12,164 bases of DNA from JAUVZF01 sp035529015 (GTDB lineage: Bacteria; Planctomycetota; Phycisphaerae; FEN-1346). The stretch spans positions 1 to 12,164 of the forward strand of contig DATKXP010000457.1 of NCBI GenBank assembly GCA_035529015.1, in the 5' to 3' direction. Below, in pieces: positions 5,813 through 12,164 of this stretch. A program made the translations under genes and the position numbers. The notes under the pieces are model-generated. The model was not told the DNA's origin. It worked only from the letters and a program-made list of their open reading frames with translations, and did not search any database. Each line of letters starts with the position of its first letter. Positions within the stretch are counted from its first letter, which is position 1.

Positions 5813-8401
5813 TTAATGCGCCGCCTCTTTCGCCGCCGGGCGGGCCTCCGCCTCGGCAGCGGCAGGGTCCTTGGCGGTTGTCGCGGCCGTCTCGGAAGCC
5901 TGCCGCACCCGGACCACCACCAGAACCTGATTCCTCGGCAGCGCGAGAACGCGATGGAGCGCCACGGTGCCGCCGGCAATGCTGAAGGTGGTCGGCGGCG
6001 CAGCCGCGCCGCGCTGCCTCACCTCGACCCCTTCGACGTGCAACCTCACCGGCGGCGTGCCCGTTTCCGGCAATCCGGCAACGTTCTCCTTGAGTTTTTC
6101 GGCTTCTGCACGATCGAGGAATTCCCAGCGTTGCTTGTCGTCGTCCCCCTTATCTTGCGCTTTGAGGGTAGCGTCCTTAGCCTGCGCGGCGTCGCGTTCG
6201 TCGGTTTCCCAACGTTCGGCGACCGCACCGGAGGGCGTCTCCTCGTCCTCGACCACGCCGCGCGCGGCCGGTTTGAACTTCGCCGCGGGCGGGGCCTCAG
6301 GCACGAGCATGGCGCTGCGAGCCGTGGTGCTCGGCTTGGCCGGCGGCGCGGGGGGGACAACGGCGGCAGGCTCGTCGGCCGCCTTCTTGCCGCTACGGCG
6401 GGTCTGGTCGTACAGGGGGAGGGCGGGGGCCTCGACGGCCGGTGCTTTCGGGGTTGCGACCGGCTTGGGGGGCGCGGTTTTCGCCGCGTCGGTCTCCGCG
6501 GTCCCAAGTGCTCGTTCCGGAGCGGCGGGCCGGTGTGCCGGTGATCGTTTCGATCCCCACTTGGCATCGCCGTCAAGCCTGTTCTCGAGGCCATCCGGCT
6601 TCTGGGCTATCCGTTCGGTGCCGCCCAGGCCAAAGGCGTCACCGCCCCTTGCTTTGTTTGCCTTCTCGGTCGGGGCAGTGCGAACGGCCTTCTCCTCCAA
6701 GGCCTTCTCGCGACTGGGTTCCGCTCGGCGAAGCGTGGCTTTGGTCTCGCCGCGTTTCGCGACGTCCGTCGGTGCGGCTTCCGATGCGTCCCTGCCCCGG
6801 GACCAGCCGCGGGCGGAGGCTTTTCCCATAAACGCGGAATCGGCTTTCGCGACGGCGTATCCCGCCAGTTGCTGCTGCAACTGTCCGATGGCGCGGAACT
6901 GCTTGCTGGAGTCCATTCCCACGGTCATCTCGTTGGCCTGGGCCAACTGGCCACCGAATCGGGAGAGTTGATCGCGGTCCGTCAGGATGACCCACGTGTC
7001 TTCGCCGTTACGACCGGCCAGGAAGTAACAGCCCCCTGCCACAGGCTCTTCAGCCTTCTTCCTGGCGAGGCCGGCGCCTCCGGCCCCGCCGACCGGGTGG
7101 ACGCCGTCGCCGGCGGCCTCGGCCGTGAACCGGCCGTCACGAAGGTACGCCAGCGCCTCCTCCTGCGGGAGCGCCTCCCAGCGGTTGGCGTGGAACAACT
7201 GCACCAGTGCCGTGTTCGCCGCCTCCCTCGATGCCGCACGGACGATCAACTGGTTCTCGGCGGGGTCGAGGTTGGCGGGAGTGGCGACGGCCTGCAAGGT
7301 GTCGATGGTGGCCCGTCCCTCTGCGACGAAGTTCATCACCTGCTGGACCACGGCCGGCCCGGCTGGTTGCGCCAACGCGGTGTCCCGGGTCTGTTCGGCA
7401 ACCGGCTCCTCTGTTTGGACCGCCGTCCCACCGACGGCACCCCCCGTCCCGGCGGAGGCGAGTTGCTTCGCCTTGGCGTCCACCGCCGCAAGACCGCCAT
7501 AGAAATGCTTGACCGAGCCGTTCGACAGGTAACCGTAGCCGTCTGCCGAGGGGCGGCCGTCTCTGGGGAGGTCCGCTGACGCCAGCCCGAGGTCCCCCCC
7601 ATGGACCTTCTTGTGGGACTCTCCCAGACCCTGCGTGGCGGCGCCCGAACGCACCACCGTGGTGTTGCCGAAGATGGACTGGCGGCCCGCAGCGTCCTCG
7701 ATGTTGGCAATGCCTGCCGTCGGGGCGATGGCCAGGGCCGACCCCAACCGGGCGGCGCCGTTCTCGTCCCCGTCAACGTCAACATGCCGACCCAGATGCT
7801 CGCCCACGAGGTCGCCCAGGAGGTCGCCTGCTGCGATGCCGTCGGCCGCTGAGATCCCCGATTCACTGGCCCATTGGTGTTTCCCGCCATCGACGCCCAG
7901 TCCCCTGTGGGCAAGATCGGTGGGGCCGGCCGGTTCGGCCGGGCCGCTGCCGGGCTCCGTCGCGGGGGCCTCGCCGTCTCTGTCGAGGGTGCCGCGGGCG
8001 AATTCGACCGACGGCGCCACGTCGCCGGGTCGGCCGCCCAGGTAGGCGAACAGGCCGATGCCGGCGGCCAGCAACAGCGTGGCGGCGACGGCCAGGGCGC
8101 GCGGCCAGGAACGGGCACGATGGATCGCCAGCGTACGCTCGTGCGGCTGGCCCGCCGCCGGCTCGGAGGACTCGAGGACGACGCGGCGCTCCATTTCACG
8201 CACCACGTCCCCAGCCAGCCCCTCCGGGGCCGGGCGGACCGGCAAACGCCGCAGCAGGTCTGACGTGGCGCGCAGATCCGCAAGGAGGCTGCGGCAATCG
8301 GGGCATGCATCCACGTGCGCACGGATGGCGGCCGACAGATCGGCCGTCAACTCCTTGTCCAGGTACGCCGAAAGATGGTCACGTACTTGCTCGCACAACA
8401 T
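5813..8401 (-). CDS. Large transmembrane zinc-finger (zf-HC2) anti-sigma factor
   Basis: This 862-residue protein is the likely partner of the ECF sigma factor upstream. Its N-terminus is a zinc-binding anti-sigma domain: C3, then H29-X3-C33-X2-C36. By family knowledge this domain clamps an ECF sigma factor at the inner face of the membrane. One transmembrane helix (about 102-123) follows. The remaining roughly 740 residues would lie outside the cytoplasm. They include a long Gly/Asp-rich stretch (about 125-330), a folded-looking segment at about 380-480 (with LIVRAASREAANTALVQLF and a GGCYFLAGRNGEDTW stretch), a low-complexity Ala/Pro/Lys region (about 500-780), and a small beta-rich tail (about 800-840). 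Typical zf-HC2 anti-sigmas have 80-300 residues, so this one is unusually long. The gene starts 44 nt after the sigma stop, consistent with one operon. Release by regulated proteolysis is possible but not shown. Long opposite-strand frames here are shadows. Confidence 0.85.
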   Translation of the reverse strand: MLCEQVRDHLSAYLDKELTADLSAAIRAHVDACPDCRSLLADLRATSDLLRRLPVRPAPEGLAGDVVREMERRVVLESSEPAAGQPHERTLAIHRARSWPRALAVAATLLLAAGIGLFAYLGGRPGDVAPSVEFARGTLDRDGEAPATEPGSGPAEPAGPTDLAHRGLGVDGGKHQWASESGISAADGIAAGDLLGDLVGEHLGRHVDVDGDENGAARLGSALAIAPTAGIANIEDAAGRQSIFGNTTVVRSGAATQGLGESHKKVHGGDLGLASADLPRDGRPSADGYGYLSNGSVKHFYGGLAAVDAKAKQLASAGTGGAVGGTAVQTEEPVAEQTRDTALAQPAGPAVVQQVMNFVAEGRATIDTLQAVATPANLDPAENQLIVRAASREAANTALVQLFHANRWEALPQEEALAYLRDGRFTAEAAGDGVHPVGGAGGAGLARKKAEEPVAGGCYFLAGRNGEDTWVILTDRDQLSRFGGQLAQANEMTVGMDSSKQFRAIGQLQQQLAGYAVAKADSAFMGKASARGWSRGRDASEAAPTDVAKRGETKATLRRAEPSREKALEEKAVRTAPTEKANKARGGDAFGLGGTERIAQKPDGLENRLDGDAKWGSKRSPAHRPAAPERALGTAETDAAKTAPPKPVATPKAPAVEAPALPLYDQTRRSGKKAADEPAAVVPPAPPAKPSTTARSAMLVPEAPPAAKFKPAARGVVEDEETPSGAVAERWETDERDAAQAKDATLKAQDKGDDDKQRWEFLDRAEAEKLKENVAGLPETGTPPVRLHVEGVEVRQRGAAAPPTTFSIAGGTVALHRVLALPRNQVLVVVRVRQASETAATTAKDPAAAEAEARPAAKEAAH

Positions 8402-8445
8402 GGCCCGTCACTCCATCCCCCTCTTTTGGGAGCCGGAATCGCTCA

Positions 8446-9042
8446 TCAGCCCTTAAGCAGCGGCTCGAGTCTGTCCTTGAGCATCATCCGCGCCCGATGC
8501 AGCCGCGACTTCACGGTTCCCGGCGGCACCTCCAGGATTTCGGCAATCTGCTGATAATCGCAGTGCTGAATATCCCGCAGGACGACCACCGTCCGATGTT
8601 CATCGTCGAGGCTGTTGATCGCCTCCTGAACCAAGGTCTCCGTTTCGGCCGCCATCAGCGGGTCGGCCGGGTCGGCTACCGCCGTGTCGGCCACGGCGTT
8701 GCCGGGGTTCGGATCGTCGTCGTCGCCCGCCGGCGCGCTCATCTGAACCCATTTCCTTCTTCGGCGGTGACTCAGCGAGGTGTTTACCGCAATCCGGAAC
8801 AGCCACGTGTACAGGCTGCTTCCGCCGCGGAAAGCCTCCAGTTTCTCGTACGCCTTGACGAACGTGTCCTGAAGCAGGTCGCGTGCGTCCTCGGCGGAGC
8901 CCACGAGCCGGTAGATCGTGTTGTACAGACGGTCCTCGTGGCGTTCGACGATCTCGCCGAACGCGGCGCTGTCTCCGGCGAGCACTTGGCCGATCAACTC
9001 CGGGTCGGTCAGGCTGCCCCTGGATGCCGCTCGTGAGGCCAC
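8446..9042 (-). CDS. ECF-type RNA polymerase sigma factor (sigma-70 family)
   Basis: This is an extracytoplasmic-function sigma factor of about 198 residues that redirects RNA polymerase in response to a signal. Region 2 (about 15-95) has the typical acidic SAEDARDLLQDTFVKAY stretch followed by a WLFRIAVN segment and a basic RRRRK run. An Asp/Pro-rich linker follows. Region 4 (about 135-190) has a helix-turn-helix with LEVPPGTVKSRLHRAR. No ATG precedes the conserved core. I chose GTG 9042, which gives a family-like N-terminus, but TTG 9093 would add 17 residues and is also possible. Neither has a strong ribosome binding site; AGG at 9053-9055 is the best for GTG. The anti-sigma gene follows after 44 nt, the usual pairing. 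ECF units often control their own promoter; the readable promoter here looks sigma-70-like. Confidence 0.9.
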   Translation of the reverse strand: MASRAASRGSLTDPELIGQVLAGDSAAFGEIVERHEDRLYNTIYRLVGSAEDARDLLQDTFVKAYEKLEAFRGGSSLYTWLFRIAVNTSLSHRRRRKWVQMSAPAGDDDDPNPGNAVADTAVADPADPLMAAETETLVQEAINSLDDEHRTVVVLRDIQHCDYQQIAEILEVPPGTVKSRLHRARMMLKDRLEPLLKG

Positions 9043-9155
9043 TCGTGTCCAACCTGTTCTGTTAGACTCCGCCGCCTTGGGCGGGTTCCCCAAAATCCGG
9101 GAATCCGCGGCCTCTTCGGCCAGCGCCCCCGGTGCCCGGTCGTTCCCAGCCCTCT

Positions 9156-9184
9156 ACTATAGCCCCCGCCGGCGGCCGCCACAA
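9156..9184 (-). promoter_or_regulatory. Candidate promoter of the sigma/anti-sigma operon
   Basis: On the minus strand TTGTGG (9184-9179) and TATAGT (9161-9156) are 17 bp apart. The -10 box matches five of six consensus positions, the -35 box three. The predicted start near 9149 leaves a leader of about 55-105 nt depending on the start codon. I found no convincing ECF-type promoter for autoregulation. Confidence 0.45.
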
Positions 9185-9317
9185 GGCGGCGCCGCGCCGG
9201 CGCAGCCCCCCCGTTGTCACGTTCTCTATTCTCAATACGAGCGCCGTGCCCGTGTATTCTGTAACAATCGTGTAAAGCCGCGCTGGGCGGATTCAGATGA
9301 CGCCTGTCCACGTGCCG

Positions 9318-9344
9318 CGCGGCGGGTCTGGAGCACCCGCCGCG
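9318..9344. repeat. 10-bp inverted repeat upstream of hypF
   Basis: CGCGGCGGGT (9318-9327) pairs perfectly with ACCCGCCGCG (9335-9344) around a 7-nt loop. CTGT (9304-9307) and ACAG (9345-9348) can add an outer stem beyond an internal loop. It is followed 16 bp later by a second palindrome, making a hairpin pair in front of the hypF promoter. Confidence 0.65.
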
Positions 9345-9360
9345 ACAGTCGGCATTCGAG

Positions 9361-9390
9361 GCGCGGTGGTTGCGCAGGACCACCGCGCAA
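9361..9390. repeat. GCGCGGTGG palindrome, copy 2 (upstream of hypF)
   Basis: GCGCGGTGGT (9361-9370) pairs with ACCACCGCGC (9379-9388) around an 8-nt loop, followed by AA. The same arms with the same arm-to-arm distance recur directly after hypF at 11862. The T-A pair at position 10 here is a G-C pair there. Confidence 0.75.
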
Positions 9391-9440
9391 AACCGGTGTG
9401 GACCCGCTTCGTCCGGCCCGGCACCCTGGGCCGTGCGCGG

Positions 9441-9470
9441 TTGGCTTTCGGCCGGGCTTTCCCATAGAAT
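9441..9470 (+). promoter_or_regulatory. Candidate hypF promoter
   Basis: TTGGCT (9441-9446) and TAGAAT (9465-9470) are 18 bp apart. The -10 box matches five of six and the -35 box four of six consensus positions. A start at about 9477 would give a leader of about 26 nt before ATG 9503. Confidence 0.5.
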
Positions 9471-9502
9471 ACATGACCCGCGCGGGGGCGGGCTGAAGGC
9501 GG

Positions 9503-11860
9503 ATGGTGGTGAGCGACGGCAGGCAAAAGGGCGGTGCGGTGCGGCGGCGCATCCGGGTGCGCGGCATCGTCCAGGGCGTGGGCTTCCGGCCCGCGGTCTA
9601 TCGCCTGGCCGTTGAGCGCGGTTTGGGCGGCTGGGTCCTGAACGACGCCGAGGGCGTCCTTGTTGAACTCGAAGGCCCGCCGTCGGCCATCGACGCCTTT
9701 CTCGCGGAACTGACCGGCCACCCCCCGCCGCTTGCCGAGATCACCGCCGTCGAGAGCGAAGACGTCGAGCCGCAAGGCGGGACGGCCTTCGCGATTGCCC
9801 CGTCGGCCGGAGGTGAGCGCGCCGCCCTTGTCTCGCCCGACATGGCCGTCTGCGGCGACTGCTTGCGGGAACTCATGGACCCCGCCGACCGGCGGTTCCG
9901 GTACCCCTTCATCAACTGCACGAACTGCGGGCCGCGGTATTCCATCATCCGCGACATCCCGTACGACCGGCCGAGCACCACGATGCAGCACTTCACGATG
10001 TGCCCGCGGTGCCAGGCCGAGTACGACGATCCGGCCGACCGCCGTTTCCATGCCCAGCCGAACGCGTGCCCGGCGTGCGGCCCGCACCTGGCGCTGCACG
10101 ATGCCGAGGGCCAGCCCGTCGCCTGCGACGACCCCATCGCGGCGGTTCGCGAGGCGCTTCTGGCCGGTCGCATCGTGGCCGTCAAGGGGCTGACCGGTTT
10201 TCACCTGGCCTGCGACGCGCGAAGCGACGAGGCCGTCCGCTCGCTCCGCCGACGCAAGGGCCGCGACCGCAAGGCCTTTGCCATGATGGCCGCGTCCGTC
10301 GAAGCCGTGGCGCGGCGCGCGCGCGTGAGCGACGCCGGCCGGGCGCTGCTCGAAGCGATTCAGCGGCCCATCGTGCTCTTGCCGAAGCGCGCCGAGGGCG
10401 ACCTCTCGTCGCTGGTCGCGCCGAAGAGCCCGTACGTCGGGTTCATGTTGCCGTACGCGCCCCTCCACTACCTGCTCTTCGAGGACGACTTCCCGCCGAT
10501 GGTCATGACGAGCGGCAACCTGTCGGAGGAACCCATCTGCCGCGACGACGACGAGGCCGTCCGCCGCCTCTCCGGCATCGCCGACCTGTACCTGCTCCAC
10601 AACCGGCCGATTCACACGGTCTGCGACGACTCCGTGACGGTCGTCCAACGCGGCCGCCCGCTGATGCTTCGGCGCGGGCGGGGATACGCCCCGCGGCCGC
10701 TGCGGTTGCCGGTCGCTGCGCCGGAGCCGATCCTGGCGGTCGGGCCGGAACTGAAGAACTGCGTGTGCCTGGTGCGCGGCCGCGAGGCGTTTGTCAGCCA
10801 GCATATCGGCGACCTCAAGAACGCCTTGGCCGCAGGGTACTTCGAGGCCACCATCGAGAAACTGGAGCGGTTGCTCGAGGTGACGCCGGCCGCCATCGTC
10901 CACGACCTGCATCCGGCGTACCTCTCGACGCGGTACGCCAGGCGCCGGGCCTCCGCCGCCGGCGTCCCCCTCATCGGCGTGCAGCACCACCACGCCCACG
11001 TCGCCGGCGTGATGGCCGAGTGCGGCCTCGACGGCGAGGTCCTCGGCCTGTCGATGGACGGCACGGGCTACGGCACGGACGGCACCGTCTGGGGCGGCGA
11101 GATCCTGCGGGCGTCGGCCACCGAATTCACGAGACTCGGACACCTGGCGTACGTTCCCCTTCCGGGCGGCGACGCTGCCATCGAGCACCCCGTGCGGACG
11201 GCGTGGGCGCTGCTGCTCGCCGCGTACGGGGCCGAGGACGCCCAGCGGCATCGCGTCGGACACCTTGCGCAGACCGGCGGGCAGGACCGCGCCCTGTGGA
11301 CCGACATGATGGCGCGCGGCGTCCACGCGCCGCGGGCCTGCGGCCTGGGGCGGCTGTTCGACGCGGTCAGCGTCCTCTCGGGCGTCTGCGCCGAGAACAC
11401 GTACGAAGGCCGGGCGGCGATGGAACTCGAGGCCGCAGCGGCCGACGCGCCCGACGACGCGCCCGCCTACGCGTTTGCCATCCTCGATCCGCCGGACGAT
11501 GACCCCGATGGGGCCGAGGGCTGGGTCATCGACTCCTCTGCCCTGATCCGCGGCGTCGTGGCCGACGTCGAGGCAGGCGCAGGCGCCGACGCCGTCAGCG
11601 CCCGCTTTCACGCCACGGTGGCGCAGATGCTCCTTGCGGCGGCGCGGCGGGCAAGGGACGAGACGGGGCTCGTGCGGCTGGCCCTGTCGGGCGGGTGCTT
11701 CGCCAACGACCGGCTCGTCCGGGCGCTGGTGCCCGCGCTTGAATCCGACGGGTTCCGGGTGTATGGTCACCGCGACGTGCCGCCCGGCGACGGCGGCGTC
11801 GCCCTCGGCCAGGCCTACGTCGCCGCAGCGCGTTTGCAGGCCGAAGCGGGGTCAGGTTGA
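9503..11860 (+). CDS. hypF: Carbamoyltransferase HypF, [NiFe]-hydrogenase maturation
   Basis: HypF uses carbamoyl phosphate and ATP to make a carbamoyl-adenylate and passes the carbamoyl group to the C-terminal cysteine of HypE, the source of the cyanide ligands of [NiFe]-hydrogenases. The 785-residue length and domain order are normal. The acylphosphatase domain (about 14-100) has VRGIVQGVGFRP with R29, and N47. Two zinc fingers are each CX2C-X18-CX2C: C117/C120/C139/C142 and C167/C170/C189/C192. A YrdC-like domain (about 200-390) has KGLTGFHLACDA. The Kae1-like C-terminal domain (about 400-780) has metal-binding HHHAH at 495-499, the SMDGTGYGTDGTVWGGE stretch near 518, and LSGGCFAN near 727. 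All expected motifs are present. The start could also be one of the two GTG codons just after ATG 9503; AAGG (9496-9499) is a weak ribosome binding site. hypC follows after 100 nt. The 825-codon minus-strand frame opposite is a shadow. Confidence 0.97.
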   Translation: MVVSDGRQKGGAVRRRIRVRGIVQGVGFRPAVYRLAVERGLGGWVLNDAEGVLVELEGPPSAIDAFLAELTGHPPPLAEITAVESEDVEPQGGTAFAIAPSAGGERAALVSPDMAVCGDCLRELMDPADRRFRYPFINCTNCGPRYSIIRDIPYDRPSTTMQHFTMCPRCQAEYDDPADRRFHAQPNACPACGPHLALHDAEGQPVACDDPIAAVREALLAGRIVAVKGLTGFHLACDARSDEAVRSLRRRKGRDRKAFAMMAASVEAVARRARVSDAGRALLEAIQRPIVLLPKRAEGDLSSLVAPKSPYVGFMLPYAPLHYLLFEDDFPPMVMTSGNLSEEPICRDDDEAVRRLSGIADLYLLHNRPIHTVCDDSVTVVQRGRPLMLRRGRGYAPRPLRLPVAAPEPILAVGPELKNCVCLVRGREAFVSQHIGDLKNALAAGYFEATIEKLERLLEVTPAAIVHDLHPAYLSTRYARRRASAAGVPLIGVQHHHAHVAGVMAECGLDGEVLGLSMDGTGYGTDGTVWGGEILRASATEFTRLGHLAYVPLPGGDAAIEHPVRTAWALLLAAYGAEDAQRHRVGHLAQTGGQDRALWTDMMARGVHAPRACGLGRLFDAVSVLSGVCAENTYEGRAAMELEAAAADAPDDAPAYAFAILDPPDDDPDGAEGWVIDSSALIRGVVADVEAGAGADAVSARFHATVAQMLLAAARRARDETGLVRLALSGGCFANDRLVRALVPALESDGFRVYGHRDVPPGDGGVALGQAYVAAARLQAEAGSG

Positions 11861-11890
11861 TGCGCGGTGGGTACGGAGACCCACCGCGCA
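11861..11890. repeat. GCGCGGTGG palindrome, copy 3, directly after hypF
   Basis: TGCGCGGTGGGT (11861-11872) pairs perfectly over 12 bp with ACCCACCGCGCA (11879-11890) around a 6-nt loop. It begins at the first base after the hypF stop codon. It is nearly identical to 9361-9390 and could protect or attenuate the hypF transcript before hypC. Confidence 0.8.
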
Positions 11891-11892
11891 AG

Positions 11893-11932
11893 ACTCAGGC
11901 CGGGCTGAGTTAGCCGCGGGGCTTGCCCCGCG
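11893..11932 (+). other. Two further hairpins in the hypF-hypC spacer
   Basis: ACTCAG (11893-11898) pairs with CTGAGT (11905-11910). CGCGGGG (11915-11921) pairs with CCCCGCG (11926-11932) around a CTTG loop. With the palindrome before them they form three consecutive hairpins in about 70 nt. None has a U tract, so complete termination is unlikely. TATCAT (11940-11945) follows and may be a -10 box, but no -35 box is correctly spaced. Confidence 0.55.
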
Positions 11933-11960
11933 CGTGCCGTATCATGCGAGGTAACTAACG

Positions 11961-12164
11961 ATGTGCCTAGCCATACCCGGCCAGATCGTCACGAAGGACG
12001 ATGGCATGGGCGTCGTGGACGTGCGCGGCAACCGGATGCGCGCGGGGCTGCTGCTCGTGCCGGAGGCCGGCGTGGGCGACTGGGTCCTCGTGCACGCGGG
12101 CTTTGCCATCACGACGGTCACCGCCGAGGACGCTGCCGAGACCAACGCCTTGTGGGACCAGATC
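11961..12164 (+). CDS. hypC: Hydrogenase maturation chaperone HypC (3' end beyond the window)
   Basis: The visible 68 codons start with MCLAIPGQI, the HypC/HybG hallmark. C2 (mature N-terminus after Met removal) is the family residue that binds iron and contacts the hydrogenase large subunit and HypD. The GDWVLVHAGFAI stretch (about 43-54) is the conserved beta-barrel segment of the OB-like fold. HypC carries the Fe(CN)2CO unit with HypD to the hydrogenase precursor. Family members are about 75-95 residues, so most of the protein is visible; the stop codon is outside the window. GAGG (11948-11951) is a good ribosome binding site before ATG 11961. It follows hypF on the same strand, and hypD/hypE may come next. 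Confidence 0.95.
   Translation, partial: MCLAIPGQIVTKDDGMGVVDVRGNRMRAGLLLVPEAGVGDWVLVHAGFAITTVTAEDAAETNALWDQI

Larger units (their letters stand above)
9094..9502. other. Intergenic region between the divergent sigma factor and hypF
   Basis: About 410 bases carry the sigma-operon promoter (9156-9184), an A/T-richer segment (about 9213-9277), two strong hairpins (9318-9344 and 9361-9388) and the hypF promoter (9441-9470). In the A/T-richer segment the pentamer TGTAA occurs at 9260 and 9271, spaced by one helical turn, which could be a regulator site but may be chance. I see no gene or tRNA. Confidence 0.6.

Noticed and set aside
5816..6971. Plus-strand open frames of 242 and 334 codons opposite the anti-sigma gene
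   Set aside because: The minus-strand frame has a zinc-finger domain, a membrane helix and an operon partner. The plus-strand translations are low-complexity Arg/Gly/Ala/Ser sequences without plausible starts.
9260..9275. TGTAA direct repeat with 11-bp spacing as a regulator site
   Set aside because: Two pentamers in an A/T-richer stretch are too little evidence; kept only as a note in the intergenic entry.
9293..11770. 825-codon open frame on the minus strand
   Set aside because: It lies opposite hypF, whose motifs are complete. The translation is Arg/Ala/His-rich without any recognisable domain, as expected for the antisense of GC-rich coding DNA.

Overview
The window is a GC-rich bacterial chromosome segment that fits an anaerobic or facultative member of the Planctomycetota, possibly a Phycisphaerae-type lineage. 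Three things suggest this: a PEP-CTERM exosortase substrate ending in a polyarginine tail, an ECF sigma factor paired with a very large zinc-finger anti-sigma factor, and a membrane protein with a GYF_2-like domain and zinc ribbons. The taxonomic call is an inference from gene style. No rRNA, tRNA, CRISPR array, transposase or phage gene was seen.

Layout. (1) 1-269: a small four-to-five-cysteine protein of unknown function (+). (2) 415-1461: a zinc-dependent medium-chain dehydrogenase (+), with a copy of a short GC-rich repeat motif on each side and its own nearly leaderless promoter. (3) 1641-2681: a PfkB-family sugar/nucleoside kinase (-), convergent with the dehydrogenase across a 19-bp tandem repeat. 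(4) 2833-3537: a secreted PEP-CTERM protein (-) with a strong ribosome binding site and a clear terminator. (5) 3920-5587: a 555-residue membrane protein (+) with two zinc ribbons, a GYF_2-like domain, one transmembrane helix and four TPR-like helical repeats, behind a perfect TTGACA-N17-TATAAT promoter. (6) 5813-9042: an ECF sigma factor followed by an 862-residue zf-HC2 anti-sigma factor (-), a two-gene operon. (7) 9503 to the right edge: hypF and the start of hypC (+), encoding [NiFe]-hydrogenase maturation factors. HypF makes the cyanide-ligand precursor and HypC carries the Fe(CN)2CO unit, so a hydrogenase is expected elsewhere in the genome and hypD/hypE may follow the right edge.

Most genes appear to be separately transcribed: sigma-70-type promoters with 16-18-bp spacers can be read before the dehydrogenase, kinase, PEP-CTERM gene, GYF_2 protein, sigma factor and hypF. 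The main structure not explained by genes is in the spacers. A GCGCGGTG-armed palindrome occurs three times (5725, 9361, 11862), including both sides of hypF. A 24-nt motif occurs on both sides of the dehydrogenase gene. There is also a 19-bp tandem repeat and a cluster of three hairpins between hypF and hypC. I see no defence or mobile system; the least characterised protein-coding items are the small cysteine protein, the GYF_2/zinc-ribbon/TPR-like protein and the oversized anti-sigma factor.
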